From CAYVBE01 sp964448935 (GTDB lineage: Bacteria > Planctomycetota > Brocadiia > SM23-32), in contig CAYVBE010000036.1 in the NCBI GenBank assembly GCA_964448935.1, positions 1 through 26,318 of the forward strand: DNA of 26,318 bases, written 5' to 3'. The notes below the pieces were generated by a model that was not told the origin of the DNA, searched no databases, and was given only the letters and a program-made list of their open reading frames with translations. The position numbers were made by a program, and so were the translations under genes. Shown one piece after another: positions 6,884 through 14,638 of the stretch. Each line of letters starts with the position of its first letter. Position 1 is the first letter of the stretch.

Positions 6884-8047
6884 TCACTCGGCCTCCTCGG
6901 AGGGGGCCTCGAAGCCCTTTCGGGCGGCCTGCTCGCGGAGCGTTGCGATCATCACCTGGTCCAGGGTGTTCTCCTCGGAGCCGGTGAGTTTCTCGCGCTC
7001 TTTGGCGACGTACTTCTGCCTGGCCGCGTTGAGTTCCTTGATCTTCTGCTGGATTTCCGCCCGCCGGGCGGCCTGCTGCTCGATGTATGCCTTGCGCTCT
7101 TCGGGCGACATCTCGCGCAGTTCCTCGGGCAGGGCTTCCTCCTCCATCTCCTCCAGCTTGACCTTCTCCTCGCGGAGGGCGTCCACCAGGTCCCAGCCGG
7201 CGTTCTCGTACTGCGGTCCGGCTTTGGCCACCATGCGCTGGACCTGCGCTCCGGCGGTGGCTCTTCTGGCGGCGTTGGCGTCCTGGGCAAGCTGCCGATC
7301 CCGGCTCGCCTCGCCGGCCGCGCCGTAGGGCACGTAGGTGTCGTTGAGTTCGCGGCCGAGCCGGGCGATCTCCTCGTCCTGTGGCGCGTCAATGTGGACG
7401 ACCTGCCGGTTCTGGTTGATGCACATGTAGGAGCCGTCGGCCAACTGGGCTCCGTGCTTCCACTTGCCGTCTATGCCGGCTTTCTCGGCGCCGCAGTGGA
7501 TCGTGTTGACCACGATGCCTTTGCTGATGGCGGCCTTGCAGGCCTTCTTGTAGTCCACGCTGCCCTGCGTGAACGGCTCATTGCCGGCGATGAAGATGAC
7601 CTTCAGGTCGTCGTTCGATCCGCTCCATTGCAGGTTCTCCGCCGCGCGCTTGATGACCATGCCACAGTACTCGCTCCCGCCGTTGGTTTTCAGAGCGAAC
7701 AGCTCCTCCGAAACCTTGTCCAGGTCGGTCGTCAGCGGCAGGATCATCCGCATGTAGCCCTCGTCCTGCGGCAGGCTGCTCTTGCCGTATTCGTAGAGGG
7801 CGACCCGGAACTGCGGGATGCGGCCGTCCTTCTCGGTGGTGGCGAACTCGTTGACGATCTTCCATATCTGCGTCCGGGCCTGGTCTATGAGGCCGGACAT
7901 GCTGCCGCTGGTGTCCAGCAGGATGGCCATCTGGATGAGCGGCCTGTCCTCCTCCGCCACGACTTCCCGCCCCCGAACGTCCTGCACTGTGGCGCAGGCC
8001 AGGGCGACACACAAACCGACCACCAAACCGAGCGTTGCGCGCTTCAT
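6884..8047 (-). CDS. Secreted von Willebrand factor type A domain protein
   Basis: 387 residues from the ATG at 8047, chosen because AGGAGGAG stands six bases upstream and a signal peptide follows directly. The frame stays open further upstream but without ribosome site or export signal. Residues 1-20 are a signal peptide (a Cys at 18 makes a lipoprotein possible, but the box is not canonical). The VWA domain runs from about 36 to 240 with a metal-binding MIDAS motif DTSGSMS at 45-51 and a later VIFIAGNEPF segment. A charged, Glu/Lys/Arg-rich, probably coiled-coil tail follows (about 290-375). It lies 107 bp downstream of the VIT-VWA gene on the same strand. Such proteins bind other proteins through a metal ion; the partner is not known. 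Confidence 0.85.
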   Translation of the reverse strand: MKRATLGLVVGLCVALACATVQDVRGREVVAEEDRPLIQMAILLDTSGSMSGLIDQARTQIWKIVNEFATTEKDGRIPQFRVALYEYGKSSLPQDEGYMRMILPLTTDLDKVSEELFALKTNGGSEYCGMVIKRAAENLQWSGSNDDLKVIFIAGNEPFTQGSVDYKKACKAAISKGIVVNTIHCGAEKAGIDGKWKHGAQLADGSYMCINQNRQVVHIDAPQDEEIARLGRELNDTYVPYGAAGEASRDRQLAQDANAARRATAGAQVQRMVAKAGPQYENAGWDLVDALREEKVKLEEMEEEALPEELREMSPEERKAYIEQQAARRAEIQQKIKELNAARQKYVAKEREKLTGSEENTLDQVMIATLREQAARKGFEAPSEEAE

Positions 8048-8154
8048 AGCGCTCCTCCTCCTTGAAATGTGTCCGTCTGATCGCGATTGGCCGGGTTGGC
8101 CTTCTATTCCATGAGACGCGGTGCGGGCCGCGAATGTTCTTCGGTCCATGGCTC

Positions 8155-10392
8155 TCATTCTCCCTCCGGGTTGCGGATGAGCAGGTTTTCGCCGTCCACC
8201 AGCAGCAGGACGTCGCCGCGCAGCGCGATGCAGCCTTGCCGCCCGCTGCGGGCCAGCCGCCGGACGAGTGCGCGAAACTCCTCGGAGTCGAACTCCACCA
8301 CGCGCGCAGCTTCGGCGGACCTTCCCTTACCCAGCAGCCGACTGTCGAGCCACCTGCCGCCGCGCCGGTAGAAGGCGCGGTCGTTGACCTGCTGGACGGC
8401 GGTCGTCTCCACCGCGCGCAGCTTTTGATCCAGGAAAATGTTCCGCCGATTGAGTTCGGCCTGCGCCATCTGCTGCGCGTTGTTTATGTCCTGATTCACC
8501 CCTTTCCACCCGGAACGGTCGCGCAGCGCGCGGCCGGCGAAGTTGCGCTCGGCCTCCGCCAGGAGGTCGGACAGGCCCGACAGGTCCGTCCCCTCGCGCG
8601 CCAGGAAAGCCGTGTATTCCGTCAGTACGCCGAACTCCGTGCTCAGCCGCACAACCTCCTCGACCAGCTCGCGCAGTCGGGGGTCGGTGATCTCCGGAGG
8701 CGACGTGGCGGGAAACTCGCCCGCCCCGGCCTCCCGGATCGCCTGCGCCAGCACGCCGATCTTGCGGCTGGCCCAGAGCCGGGGCACAAAGCTGTTCTCG
8801 GTGGTGGCCTCCTTGAGGTCGAATGAGAACTTGAAGGTCCTTTGCCTGCCCAGGTAGTCGCCCCGGAGCCGGAAGTGGAGCGGTTCTTCTCCCACATACC
8901 GGCCGAGCACCACGAGCTCCTCCCCGGCGAAGAGATCGGGCACGGTGGCCGGGACGACGTCCATGAGCCTCCGCGGCGCGGTCAGCTCGGGCGCCGCCAA
9001 GATCGGTCCGTAGAGCTGCCGGAAGAGCTTGCCCACCTCGACCTCGACGCTCTGTCCCGGCAGCACGAAGGTGGCGGTGGCGCGGCTGCGGCGCGCGATG
9101 CCCTGAAGCAGCGGCGCGTTGACGTCCGCCCCCACGCCGAAGGTGAAGACGCGCTTCCCGTGGGGGTTGCCCTCTTCCGCCAGGCGGCGTATGGTGACCT
9201 CCGAGGTCCGCCCGACGGTGGGCAGGCCGTCAGTCAGGAACAGCACCACGGGCAACATCCCGGAGCGCGGCTCCTGTCGCAGCGCCTCCAGCAACGCGTC
9301 GTGGATGTTGGTGCCGCCGAGGGTGTTGATGCTCTCGATGTAACGTTCGGCCTCGCGCATGGACGCGTCGCTCTTCAGCGCCGAGCGCGCGGCGAAGCGG
9401 TCCACGGTCTGGTTGTAGAAGATGACGTTGAACGCCTCCCCGTCTTCGAGCCCGCCGATGACCTGCAGCGCGGCCTCGCGCACCTGGGGCAGTTTCTCGC
9501 CCCGCATGCTGCCGGAGCGGTCCAGCACCAGCGTGACGTCCCGCTTCATGGCGGCTTCCCCCTGCGGCAGTTCGGCCGGCAGACCGGCCAGCAGCAGGAA
9601 GTATCCACCACCCGCCGCCGGGTCCGGGTAGGCGAACAAGGATGCCGAGACCTCTTCCCCGCCGAGCAGGTAGTAGAGCCGGAAGGGGCCCGGATCGGTC
9701 CGCGCGACCTCGGCCACCTCCGCCCGGACGAACTTCGGACCGCGCCTCTCGACCTCCAGCCGGTGGCTCGGCGAATAGACCGCCGACACGGGCTTCTCGG
9801 ACCGGATGGTGGCGGTGACGTGCCAGGGAACGCGGTAGCGCAGGGACTCGGTGCGAGGCAGCATGTAGTCCACGCGGTCTCCCGTGCGCGGCAGCACGTG
9901 CTCGTAGGCCAGCCGCACCTTCTGCGTTCCCCCGGCGGGCACCGGGAAGACCGAGGAGCGGACCAGGTTCCAGCCGACGAACTCCAGCAGCGCGGGGTCG
10001 CGGATGCGCGCGACGATGGACTCGTAGGTGCGCGTCGCCTCCTCGCGGGGCAGCAGCCGCGCGGTGGGCTCCGCCGCCTCGCCCTCATAGGCGAACCCCT
10101 TCACCGCCGCGCCCTCGGGCACCGGCACCACCAGCTCCGCCTCCTGCCGGCGGCCCGTGCGGTTGGCCAGCGAGATGTCCATCGTGGTGGTGGCAACCCG
10201 GTGGCGAATTCTCACCGCCACGTCCACCCGCGTGACCTCGACGGTTTCGCGCCTCCCGCTGAGGGCGAATCCGCCCGCCTGCGGCACCACAAGGTTGCGC
10301 GCCCGGAATGATGTCTCCCGGACCTGCGCCAGCGCGGCGGGCGCCGCCATCAGTCCTGCCAGGACTCCCATCAGCAGCATCGTTCGCTTCAT
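8155..10392 (-). CDS. Secreted VIT and VWA domain protein (inter-alpha-trypsin inhibitor-like)
   Basis: 745 residues with a signal peptide (about 1-22, ending LAQ). A VIT domain covers roughly 45-170, with LANRTGRRQEAELVVPVPEGAAVKGF and the PREEATRTYESIVARIRDPALLE block typical of this family. The VWA domain starts near 285 with the complete MIDAS motif DRSGSMRG (Asp 291, Ser 293, Ser 295), then LGGTNIHDAL and LFLTDGLPT. The C-terminal 250 residues include FAREGTDL-like and Gln/Asn-rich helical parts and resemble the tails of bacterial VIT-VWA proteins. The ATG at 10392 has GGAG nearby. Together with the next gene it forms a tandem pair of secreted adhesin-like proteins. Function is unknown beyond metal-dependent protein binding. 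Confidence 0.88.
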   Translation of the reverse strand: MKRTMLLMGVLAGLMAAPAALAQVRETSFRARNLVVPQAGGFALSGRRETVEVTRVDVAVRIRHRVATTTMDISLANRTGRRQEAELVVPVPEGAAVKGFAYEGEAAEPTARLLPREEATRTYESIVARIRDPALLEFVGWNLVRSSVFPVPAGGTQKVRLAYEHVLPRTGDRVDYMLPRTESLRYRVPWHVTATIRSEKPVSAVYSPSHRLEVERRGPKFVRAEVAEVARTDPGPFRLYYLLGGEEVSASLFAYPDPAAGGGYFLLLAGLPAELPQGEAAMKRDVTLVLDRSGSMRGEKLPQVREAALQVIGGLEDGEAFNVIFYNQTVDRFAARSALKSDASMREAERYIESINTLGGTNIHDALLEALRQEPRSGMLPVVLFLTDGLPTVGRTSEVTIRRLAEEGNPHGKRVFTFGVGADVNAPLLQGIARRSRATATFVLPGQSVEVEVGKLFRQLYGPILAAPELTAPRRLMDVVPATVPDLFAGEELVVLGRYVGEEPLHFRLRGDYLGRQRTFKFSFDLKEATTENSFVPRLWASRKIGVLAQAIREAGAGEFPATSPPEITDPRLRELVEEVVRLSTEFGVLTEYTAFLAREGTDLSGLSDLLAEAERNFAGRALRDRSGWKGVNQDINNAQQMAQAELNRRNIFLDQKLRAVETTAVQQVNDRAFYRRGGRWLDSRLLGKGRSAEAARVVEFDSEEFRALVRRLARSGRQGCIALRGDVLLLVDGENLLIRNPEGE

Positions 10393-10671
10393 CTCCGCAC
10401 CCTCCGGTTGGTTCCTCGTCTCTTACACTACAAGCCTACCACGCCGAGGGCCGCGTGTGTGTAAAGGCTTTGTAACGAGGTCCGTGCCGGCGCATCTGGG
10501 GCCGGTCGAAAGAAACGACCGCAGGCGAGGGCGCCTGCGCCACACATCCACCGTGCGTGCTGCACGGGCCTTATGTTTATATCGGGCACTCTGGCGCGCG
10601 GCCCGACGTCCCACTACAATCGGCAGTTCGGTTCGTCGTTGATCCGCAACTTTGATGACGAGGAGGACGCC
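10393..10671. other. Divergent intergenic region between the VIT-VWA gene and the sulfatase gene
   Basis: 279 bases without a convincing gene. It holds a 6-bp-stem hairpin with loop AAAGAAA at 10503-10521 and a good -10 box TACAAT at 10615-10620 on the plus strand, but the corresponding -35 is weak (CTGGCG with an 18-bp spacer). I could not identify a clear promoter for the VIT-VWA gene on the minus strand. Confidence 0.5.
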
Positions 10672-12117
10672 GTGAGCGCGAGTCGCCCGAACATACTGTT
10701 CATCCTGATTGACGATCTGGGCTGGCGGGACGTGGGCTGTTTCGGGAGCGAGTTCTACGAGACGCCCAATATTGACGTGCTGGCCGATGAGGGGATGCTG
10801 TTCACGGACGCTTACGCGTCCTGCCCCGTCTGCTCCCCCACGCGCGCCAGCATCATGACCGGTAAGTATCCCGCGCGGCTGGGGCTGACCAATTACGTTG
10901 ACTGGGGATGGCACGGCCACCCGCGCGGCGGCCGCGTCATAGACGTGCCCTACATCCGCCATCTGCCGCACTCGGAGAGGAGCCTGGGGCGCGCGCTGGG
11001 CGAGCAGGGCTACCGCACCTGCCACGTGGGAAAATGGCACCTGGGCGGGCCGGACTATTACCCCGATCGGCACGGGTTCGATAACAACCTGGGTGGCTGC
11101 GAGTGGGGTATGCCGGTCAACGGTTACTTCAGCCCCTGGGGCATTCCCACGCTGGAGGACCGGAGCGAAGGCAAGTACCTGACCGACCATCTGGGCGACC
11201 TGGCGATCAAATGGCTCCAGAACGGGACGGAAGCCCCGTTCTTCCTCAACCTCTGGTTCTACTCCGTGCATACCCCGATTCAGGGCAAGGAGGAGCACGT
11301 CGAGAAGTTCCGGCGCAAGGCGGAGGAGATGGGCCTGGCCGACCGCGACCCGTGCGAGATCATCGGGCCCGGTCCCTTCGACCCGGACGAGCAGGAGATG
11401 ATCAAGCACCGCGTCCTGCAGTCCTACCCCGAATATGCGGCCATGATATACAGCATGGACGAGAACATCGGGCGGGTGGTGAATCACCTCAAGAAGACCG
11501 GCGAGTGGGAGAACACCGTGGTGGTCTTCACCTCGGACAACGGTGGGCTGGCGACCGGGCGGGGAGGCGGCGTAACCAGCAACCTGCCTCTGGCTTGCGG
11601 CAAGGGGTGGATGTACGAGGGCGGAACGCGCGTCTCGACCATCGTCCGCTGGCCCGGCGTGGCCGAGCGCGGGTCGGAGTGCGCCGATCCGGTGACCAGC
11701 ACGGACTACTACCCCACGCTGCTGGAGGCGGCGGGCGCCGCGCCGGACCCGGCGCAGCACGTGGACGGCGTCAGCCTGACGCCGCTGCTGCGGGGCGAGG
11801 GTCCCCTGAACCGGGAGGCCATCTTCTGGCACTTCCCGCACTACTCGAACTGCGGCGGCCGCCCCGGCTGTTCGGTGCGCATGGGCGACCACAAGCTGAT
11901 CGAGTTCTTTGAGGACGGCCACCTGGAACTCTACAACGTGCGCGAGGATATCGGCGAGGAGAACGATCTTACTGAGGAACTGCCGGGCCTGCGCAACGGT
12001 ATGATGGCCCGCCTGGAGGCATGGAAGGAACAGGTCTGCGCGCGCACCCCGCGCCCCAACCCCGACTGGCGCCCCACCCGGGTGGATACCGCCGACCCCA
12101 CCGCGCCCACGGTGTGA
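10672..12117 (+). CDS. Type I sulfatase (formylglycine-dependent), probably cytoplasmic
   Basis: 481 residues from the GTG at 10672, preceded by GAGGAGG. The frame is open from 10573, but the added residues do not resemble sulfatases. Active-site elements are complete: metal Asp 14 and Asp 15 (LIDDLGW), CSPTR with Cys 54 as the formylglycine precursor and Arg 58, GKWHLG with Lys 121 and His 123, His 200 (YSVHTPI), SDNGG with Asp 289 and Asn 290, and Lys 311 (CGKGW). It is closest in style to the GALNS/arylsulfatase A group that removes sulfate esters from glycans. There is no signal peptide, so it would act inside the cell unless exported another way. Maturation needs a sulfatase-activating enzyme, not seen here. 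It converges with the GH32-like gene. Exact substrate is unknown. Confidence 0.92.
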   Translation: MSASRPNILFILIDDLGWRDVGCFGSEFYETPNIDVLADEGMLFTDAYASCPVCSPTRASIMTGKYPARLGLTNYVDWGWHGHPRGGRVIDVPYIRHLPHSERSLGRALGEQGYRTCHVGKWHLGGPDYYPDRHGFDNNLGGCEWGMPVNGYFSPWGIPTLEDRSEGKYLTDHLGDLAIKWLQNGTEAPFFLNLWFYSVHTPIQGKEEHVEKFRRKAEEMGLADRDPCEIIGPGPFDPDEQEMIKHRVLQSYPEYAAMIYSMDENIGRVVNHLKKTGEWENTVVVFTSDNGGLATGRGGGVTSNLPLACGKGWMYEGGTRVSTIVRWPGVAERGSECADPVTSTDYYPTLLEAAGAAPDPAQHVDGVSLTPLLRGEGPLNREAIFWHFPHYSNCGGRPGCSVRMGDHKLIEFFEDGHLELYNVREDIGEENDLTEELPGLRNGMMARLEAWKEQVCARTPRPNPDWRPTRVDTADPTAPTV

Positions 12118-12139
12118 AGGACGGTGGACGCCGGCACGA

Positions 12140-13663
12140 TCAGAGGGGCGGCAGGGCGGCGAGAGAGAGGTCCCGGAACTCGGCCCGGCCGCGCTCGACG
12201 GTCAGCTCCACGTTTCCGCTGCCGGCGTGGCTTCCGACCTCGAGGGTCAGCATCCAGCGGTCCTCCAGGTAGACCTCCAGGAAGGCGTCGCGGACCAGCG
12301 CGCGCAGGGAGTGCCACCGGTCCCTCGGCAGGTCGCATCTGACCCGCTGGATGATGTCCGGCTCCTTGTGGTGGCCCATCTGGTCGCCGACGGGGCGGCC
12401 CCAGCCGAAGCCCGGCACCCAGGCGCACCGCTCGGCCGCGAGCCGCCCGCGCTCGAAGTCCAGCCAGACCACCAGGCCGCGGTTCTTCTGCTCGAAGAGA
12501 TTCGTTCCGGGCTGCCCGTGGGACCTCAGGACCAAACCGGCTCTGGCGGCCGTATCGCTGCGGACGCGGCAGGCAAGACGGCAATCAGCAAGACCGTCGG
12601 AGACAACTGCGGCCGTGCCCGTCGCGTCGGCCCGGCCCTCGATGGTTTCGTCCGAGGCCGTCCAGCGCCCGCGGTCCTGAGGCTTGCGGTGCGAGACGAC
12701 CTCCGACACGTCCACGGGTAAGGATTCCTCGACGGACGACAACAGCGGCAGGTAGCTGAGCGAGAGGTCGCCGTTCGTGGCCTGCTCGATGCGCTTCGGC
12801 AGCCCGAAGGCCGGCGGGGAGCCCCCCGCGTTGTGGAAGTAGAGCCACCGCTCGTCGTCCACCTCGATCGTCCGCGCCGCCCAGGGGCACAGCCGGTCGC
12901 CGTCGCCCCCGATCAGCAGCGGCTCATCCGGCCATTCGTAAGGTCCTTCCAACGACCGGCTTTTCAGGTAGAAAGTCCCCGCCATGTCGTTGCGGGCGGG
13001 ACTGTTGACGCGCGTGCCGCCCCAGCCGTGGTCCAGGAACAGCAGGTACCACCAGTTGCCCACTCGGAAGACGTCCGGCACCTCGGCGAAGAGCACCCGA
13101 TCACCCACCCACGCCAGCGGGGGGAGATAGTCCCAGTCCACCAGATCGCGTGACCGCGCGTGGGCCACCACGGCGCCTGTGTCGTGGGCGGACCAGTCGG
13201 GCGACCGCGCGCAGAGGAAGGCGTGGTACAGGCCATCCTCGCCGCGTATCACGCATGGGTCGCGCCACGCGGCGTGCATCACGTTCAGGTCGCTGGGCTG
13301 GCGTTGGTAGTGAGGCGGGCAGGGCCTGAGGACCGCCTCGTCCGAAAGCTGTTCCCAGCCGGTGAGGTCGTCCGAGACCAGGAGGCCGTAGCCCGGTATG
13401 CCGTCCGGCCCCGGGCCGCCGGCCAGCATGTAGAATCTCCCCTCGCGGGGCACGATGCAGCCCGTCCACGGCGCGCCGTCCTGGTTCCACGCGCCCTCCG
13501 GTCCGGTGAGGTCAATCGTGGGCAGCGTCTCCCAGTGCACCAGGTCTTCGCTTCGCGCGTGGCCCAGAGATTTTCCGTGGCGCAGGTGGAAGAGGTGAAA
13601 CCACTCCTCATGGCGCATCAGACACGTATCCCACAGCACTTTGTCCGGCGGTCGGTAAAGCAT
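12140..13663 (-). CDS. GH32-like five-bladed beta-propeller glycosidase candidate
   Basis: 507 residues without signal peptide. The N-terminal 330 residues read as a GH32/GH43-type propeller with repeated blade motifs (SEDLVHWETLP, SDDLTGWEQLS, SRDLVDWDYLP). The catalytic triad of GH32 can be placed: Asp 12 in VLWDTCLM (normally WMNDPNG), Asp 135 in WRDP, and Glu 194 in FAEVPDVFRV (normally an ECPD-like site). The C-terminal part (about 340-507) looks like the GH32 beta-sandwich, ending ELTVERGRAEFRDLSL. The nucleophile motif is clearly changed, so it may act on something other than fructosides. The ATG at 13663 has no Shine-Dalgarno and sits nine bases after a good -10 box, suggesting a leaderless message. 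Its 22-bp convergent junction with the sulfatase holds no clear terminator. Confidence 0.75.
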   Translation of the reverse strand: MLYRPPDKVLWDTCLMRHEEWFHLFHLRHGKSLGHARSEDLVHWETLPTIDLTGPEGAWNQDGAPWTGCIVPREGRFYMLAGGPGPDGIPGYGLLVSDDLTGWEQLSDEAVLRPCPPHYQRQPSDLNVMHAAWRDPCVIRGEDGLYHAFLCARSPDWSAHDTGAVVAHARSRDLVDWDYLPPLAWVGDRVLFAEVPDVFRVGNWWYLLFLDHGWGGTRVNSPARNDMAGTFYLKSRSLEGPYEWPDEPLLIGGDGDRLCPWAARTIEVDDERWLYFHNAGGSPPAFGLPKRIEQATNGDLSLSYLPLLSSVEESLPVDVSEVVSHRKPQDRGRWTASDETIEGRADATGTAAVVSDGLADCRLACRVRSDTAARAGLVLRSHGQPGTNLFEQKNRGLVVWLDFERGRLAAERCAWVPGFGWGRPVGDQMGHHKEPDIIQRVRCDLPRDRWHSLRALVRDAFLEVYLEDRWMLTLEVGSHAGSGNVELTVERGRAEFRDLSLAALPPL

Positions 13664-13672
13664 AGTGCAGCT

Positions 13673-13700
13673 ATTCTACGGCCGCCGCGCCGTGCGTCAA
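13673..13700 (-). promoter_or_regulatory. Sigma70-type promoter of the GH32-like gene, implying a leaderless mRNA
   Basis: On the minus strand TTGACG (13700-13695), a 16-bp spacer and TAGAAT (13678-13673) are followed by only nine bases before the ATG at 13663. Transcription would start at most a few bases ahead of the start codon. Confidence 0.65.
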
Positions 13701-13732
13701 GCATCGCGGCGCTCCGGAACCGCCCGCAGAGG

Positions 13733-13761
13733 TTGCATTTGGCGGTGCCGCCGCCTATCAT
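13733..13761 (+). promoter_or_regulatory. Sigma70-type promoter of the cysD-like operon
   Basis: TTGCAT at 13733-13738 and TATCAT at 13756-13761 with a 17-bp spacer. The predicted start is near 13768, giving a leader of about 66 bases. The spacer contains the short inverted repeat GGCGG-TG-CCGCC (13741-13752), a possible operator. Confidence 0.6.
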
Positions 13762-13833
13762 AGTCAGACAACCTTTTTCGTCGCATCCAACAATCAGCCC
13801 GGCCGGGCGGCCCGGGGGACGCGGGAGACGATC

Positions 13834-14631
13834 ATGGAACCTCTTAGCGAACTCGAAAACAAGAGCATATACATCATCCGCGAGTCCTACAGCCAGTTCG
13901 ACAACATCGCGGCGCTCTGGTCGGTGGGCAAGGATTCGACCACGCTGGTGTGGCTCTGCAAGAAGGCGTTCTTCGGTCGTATCCCCTTCCCGGTCATCTA
14001 CATAGACACCGGTTACCACTTCCGGGAGATGTACGACTTCCGCGACCGATGCGTCGAGGAGTGGGGCCTGGACCTGATCGTGGCGCGCAACGACGCCGCC
14101 CTGGAGGCCGGCATGGGGCCGGAGAGCAAGCTGGAGTGCTGCACCCAGCTCAAGACCCAGGCCTTGAAGGACTGCATCGCCGAGCACGGTTTCGAGGCGC
14201 TGCTGCTGGGTATCCGCAGGGACGAACACGGCATCCGGGCCAAGGAGCGCTACTTCAGCCCGCGCGACCGCCAGTTCCAGTGGGACTACGAGAACCAGCC
14301 GCCCGAGCTGTGGGACCAGTACAGCACCCGCGCCGACGAGGAGACGCACGTCCGCGTTCACCCGCTGCTGCACTGGCGCGAGATGGACATCTGGCGCTAC
14401 ATCCAGCGCGAAGAACTGGAAGTCAACGAGCTATACTTCGCGCAGGGCGGGCAGCGCTACCGCAGCCTGGGCTGTGAGACCTGCTGCGCGCCGGTGCCCT
14501 CCGAGGCGACAACGGTGGAAGAGATCATCGCCGAACTCGAAACCTCCACCACCGCCGAACGCGCCGGCCGCGCGCAGGACAAGGAGGACACCTACACCAT
14601 GCAGAAACTCCGCGCACTGGGTTACATGTGA
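13834..14631 (+). CDS. cysD: CysD-like sulfate adenylyltransferase small subunit (PP-loop ATP pyrophosphatase)
   Basis: 265 residues from an ATG with GGGAG upstream. The PP-loop is SVGKDS at 30-35 (canonical SGGKDS), followed by the CysD-type block LCKKAFFGRIPFPVIYIDTGYHFREMYDFRDR. Further support comes from LLGIRRDEHGIRAKERYFS, HPLLHWREMDIWRYI and the CETCCAPVPSEATT region. CysD with CysN makes adenosine 5'-phosphosulfate from ATP and sulfate. At 265 residues it is shorter than E. coli CysD (about 300). PAPS reductase is the main alternative within the superfamily, but pairing with a CysN-like GTPase seven bases downstream favours CysD. The style of the pair resembles non-canonical CysDN sets used to activate sulfate for sulfation rather than the classical assimilation genes; that reading is inference from family knowledge. 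Confidence 0.85.
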   Translation: MEPLSELENKSIYIIRESYSQFDNIAALWSVGKDSTTLVWLCKKAFFGRIPFPVIYIDTGYHFREMYDFRDRCVEEWGLDLIVARNDAALEAGMGPESKLECCTQLKTQALKDCIAEHGFEALLLGIRRDEHGIRAKERYFSPRDRQFQWDYENQPPELWDQYSTRADEETHVRVHPLLHWREMDIWRYIQREELEVNELYFAQGGQRYRSLGCETCCAPVPSEATTVEEIIAELETSTTAERAGRAQDKEDTYTMQKLRALGYM

Positions 14632-14638
14632 GGCATCA

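Noticed and set aside
8842..10311. Plus-strand open frame of 489 codons opposite the VIT-VWA gene
   Set aside because: The minus strand has signal peptide, VIT and MIDAS motifs; the opposite frame has no recognisable features.
10573..10671. Upstream extension of the first complete sulfatase to an ATG at 10573
   Set aside because: The GTG at 10672 has GAGGAGG upstream and begins directly at the conserved sulfatase N-terminus. The extension is not hydrophobic and gives no signal peptide.
12118..12139. Bidirectional terminator between the convergent sulfatase and GH32-like genes
   Set aside because: The 22 bases hold no stable stem-loop and no T-tract.
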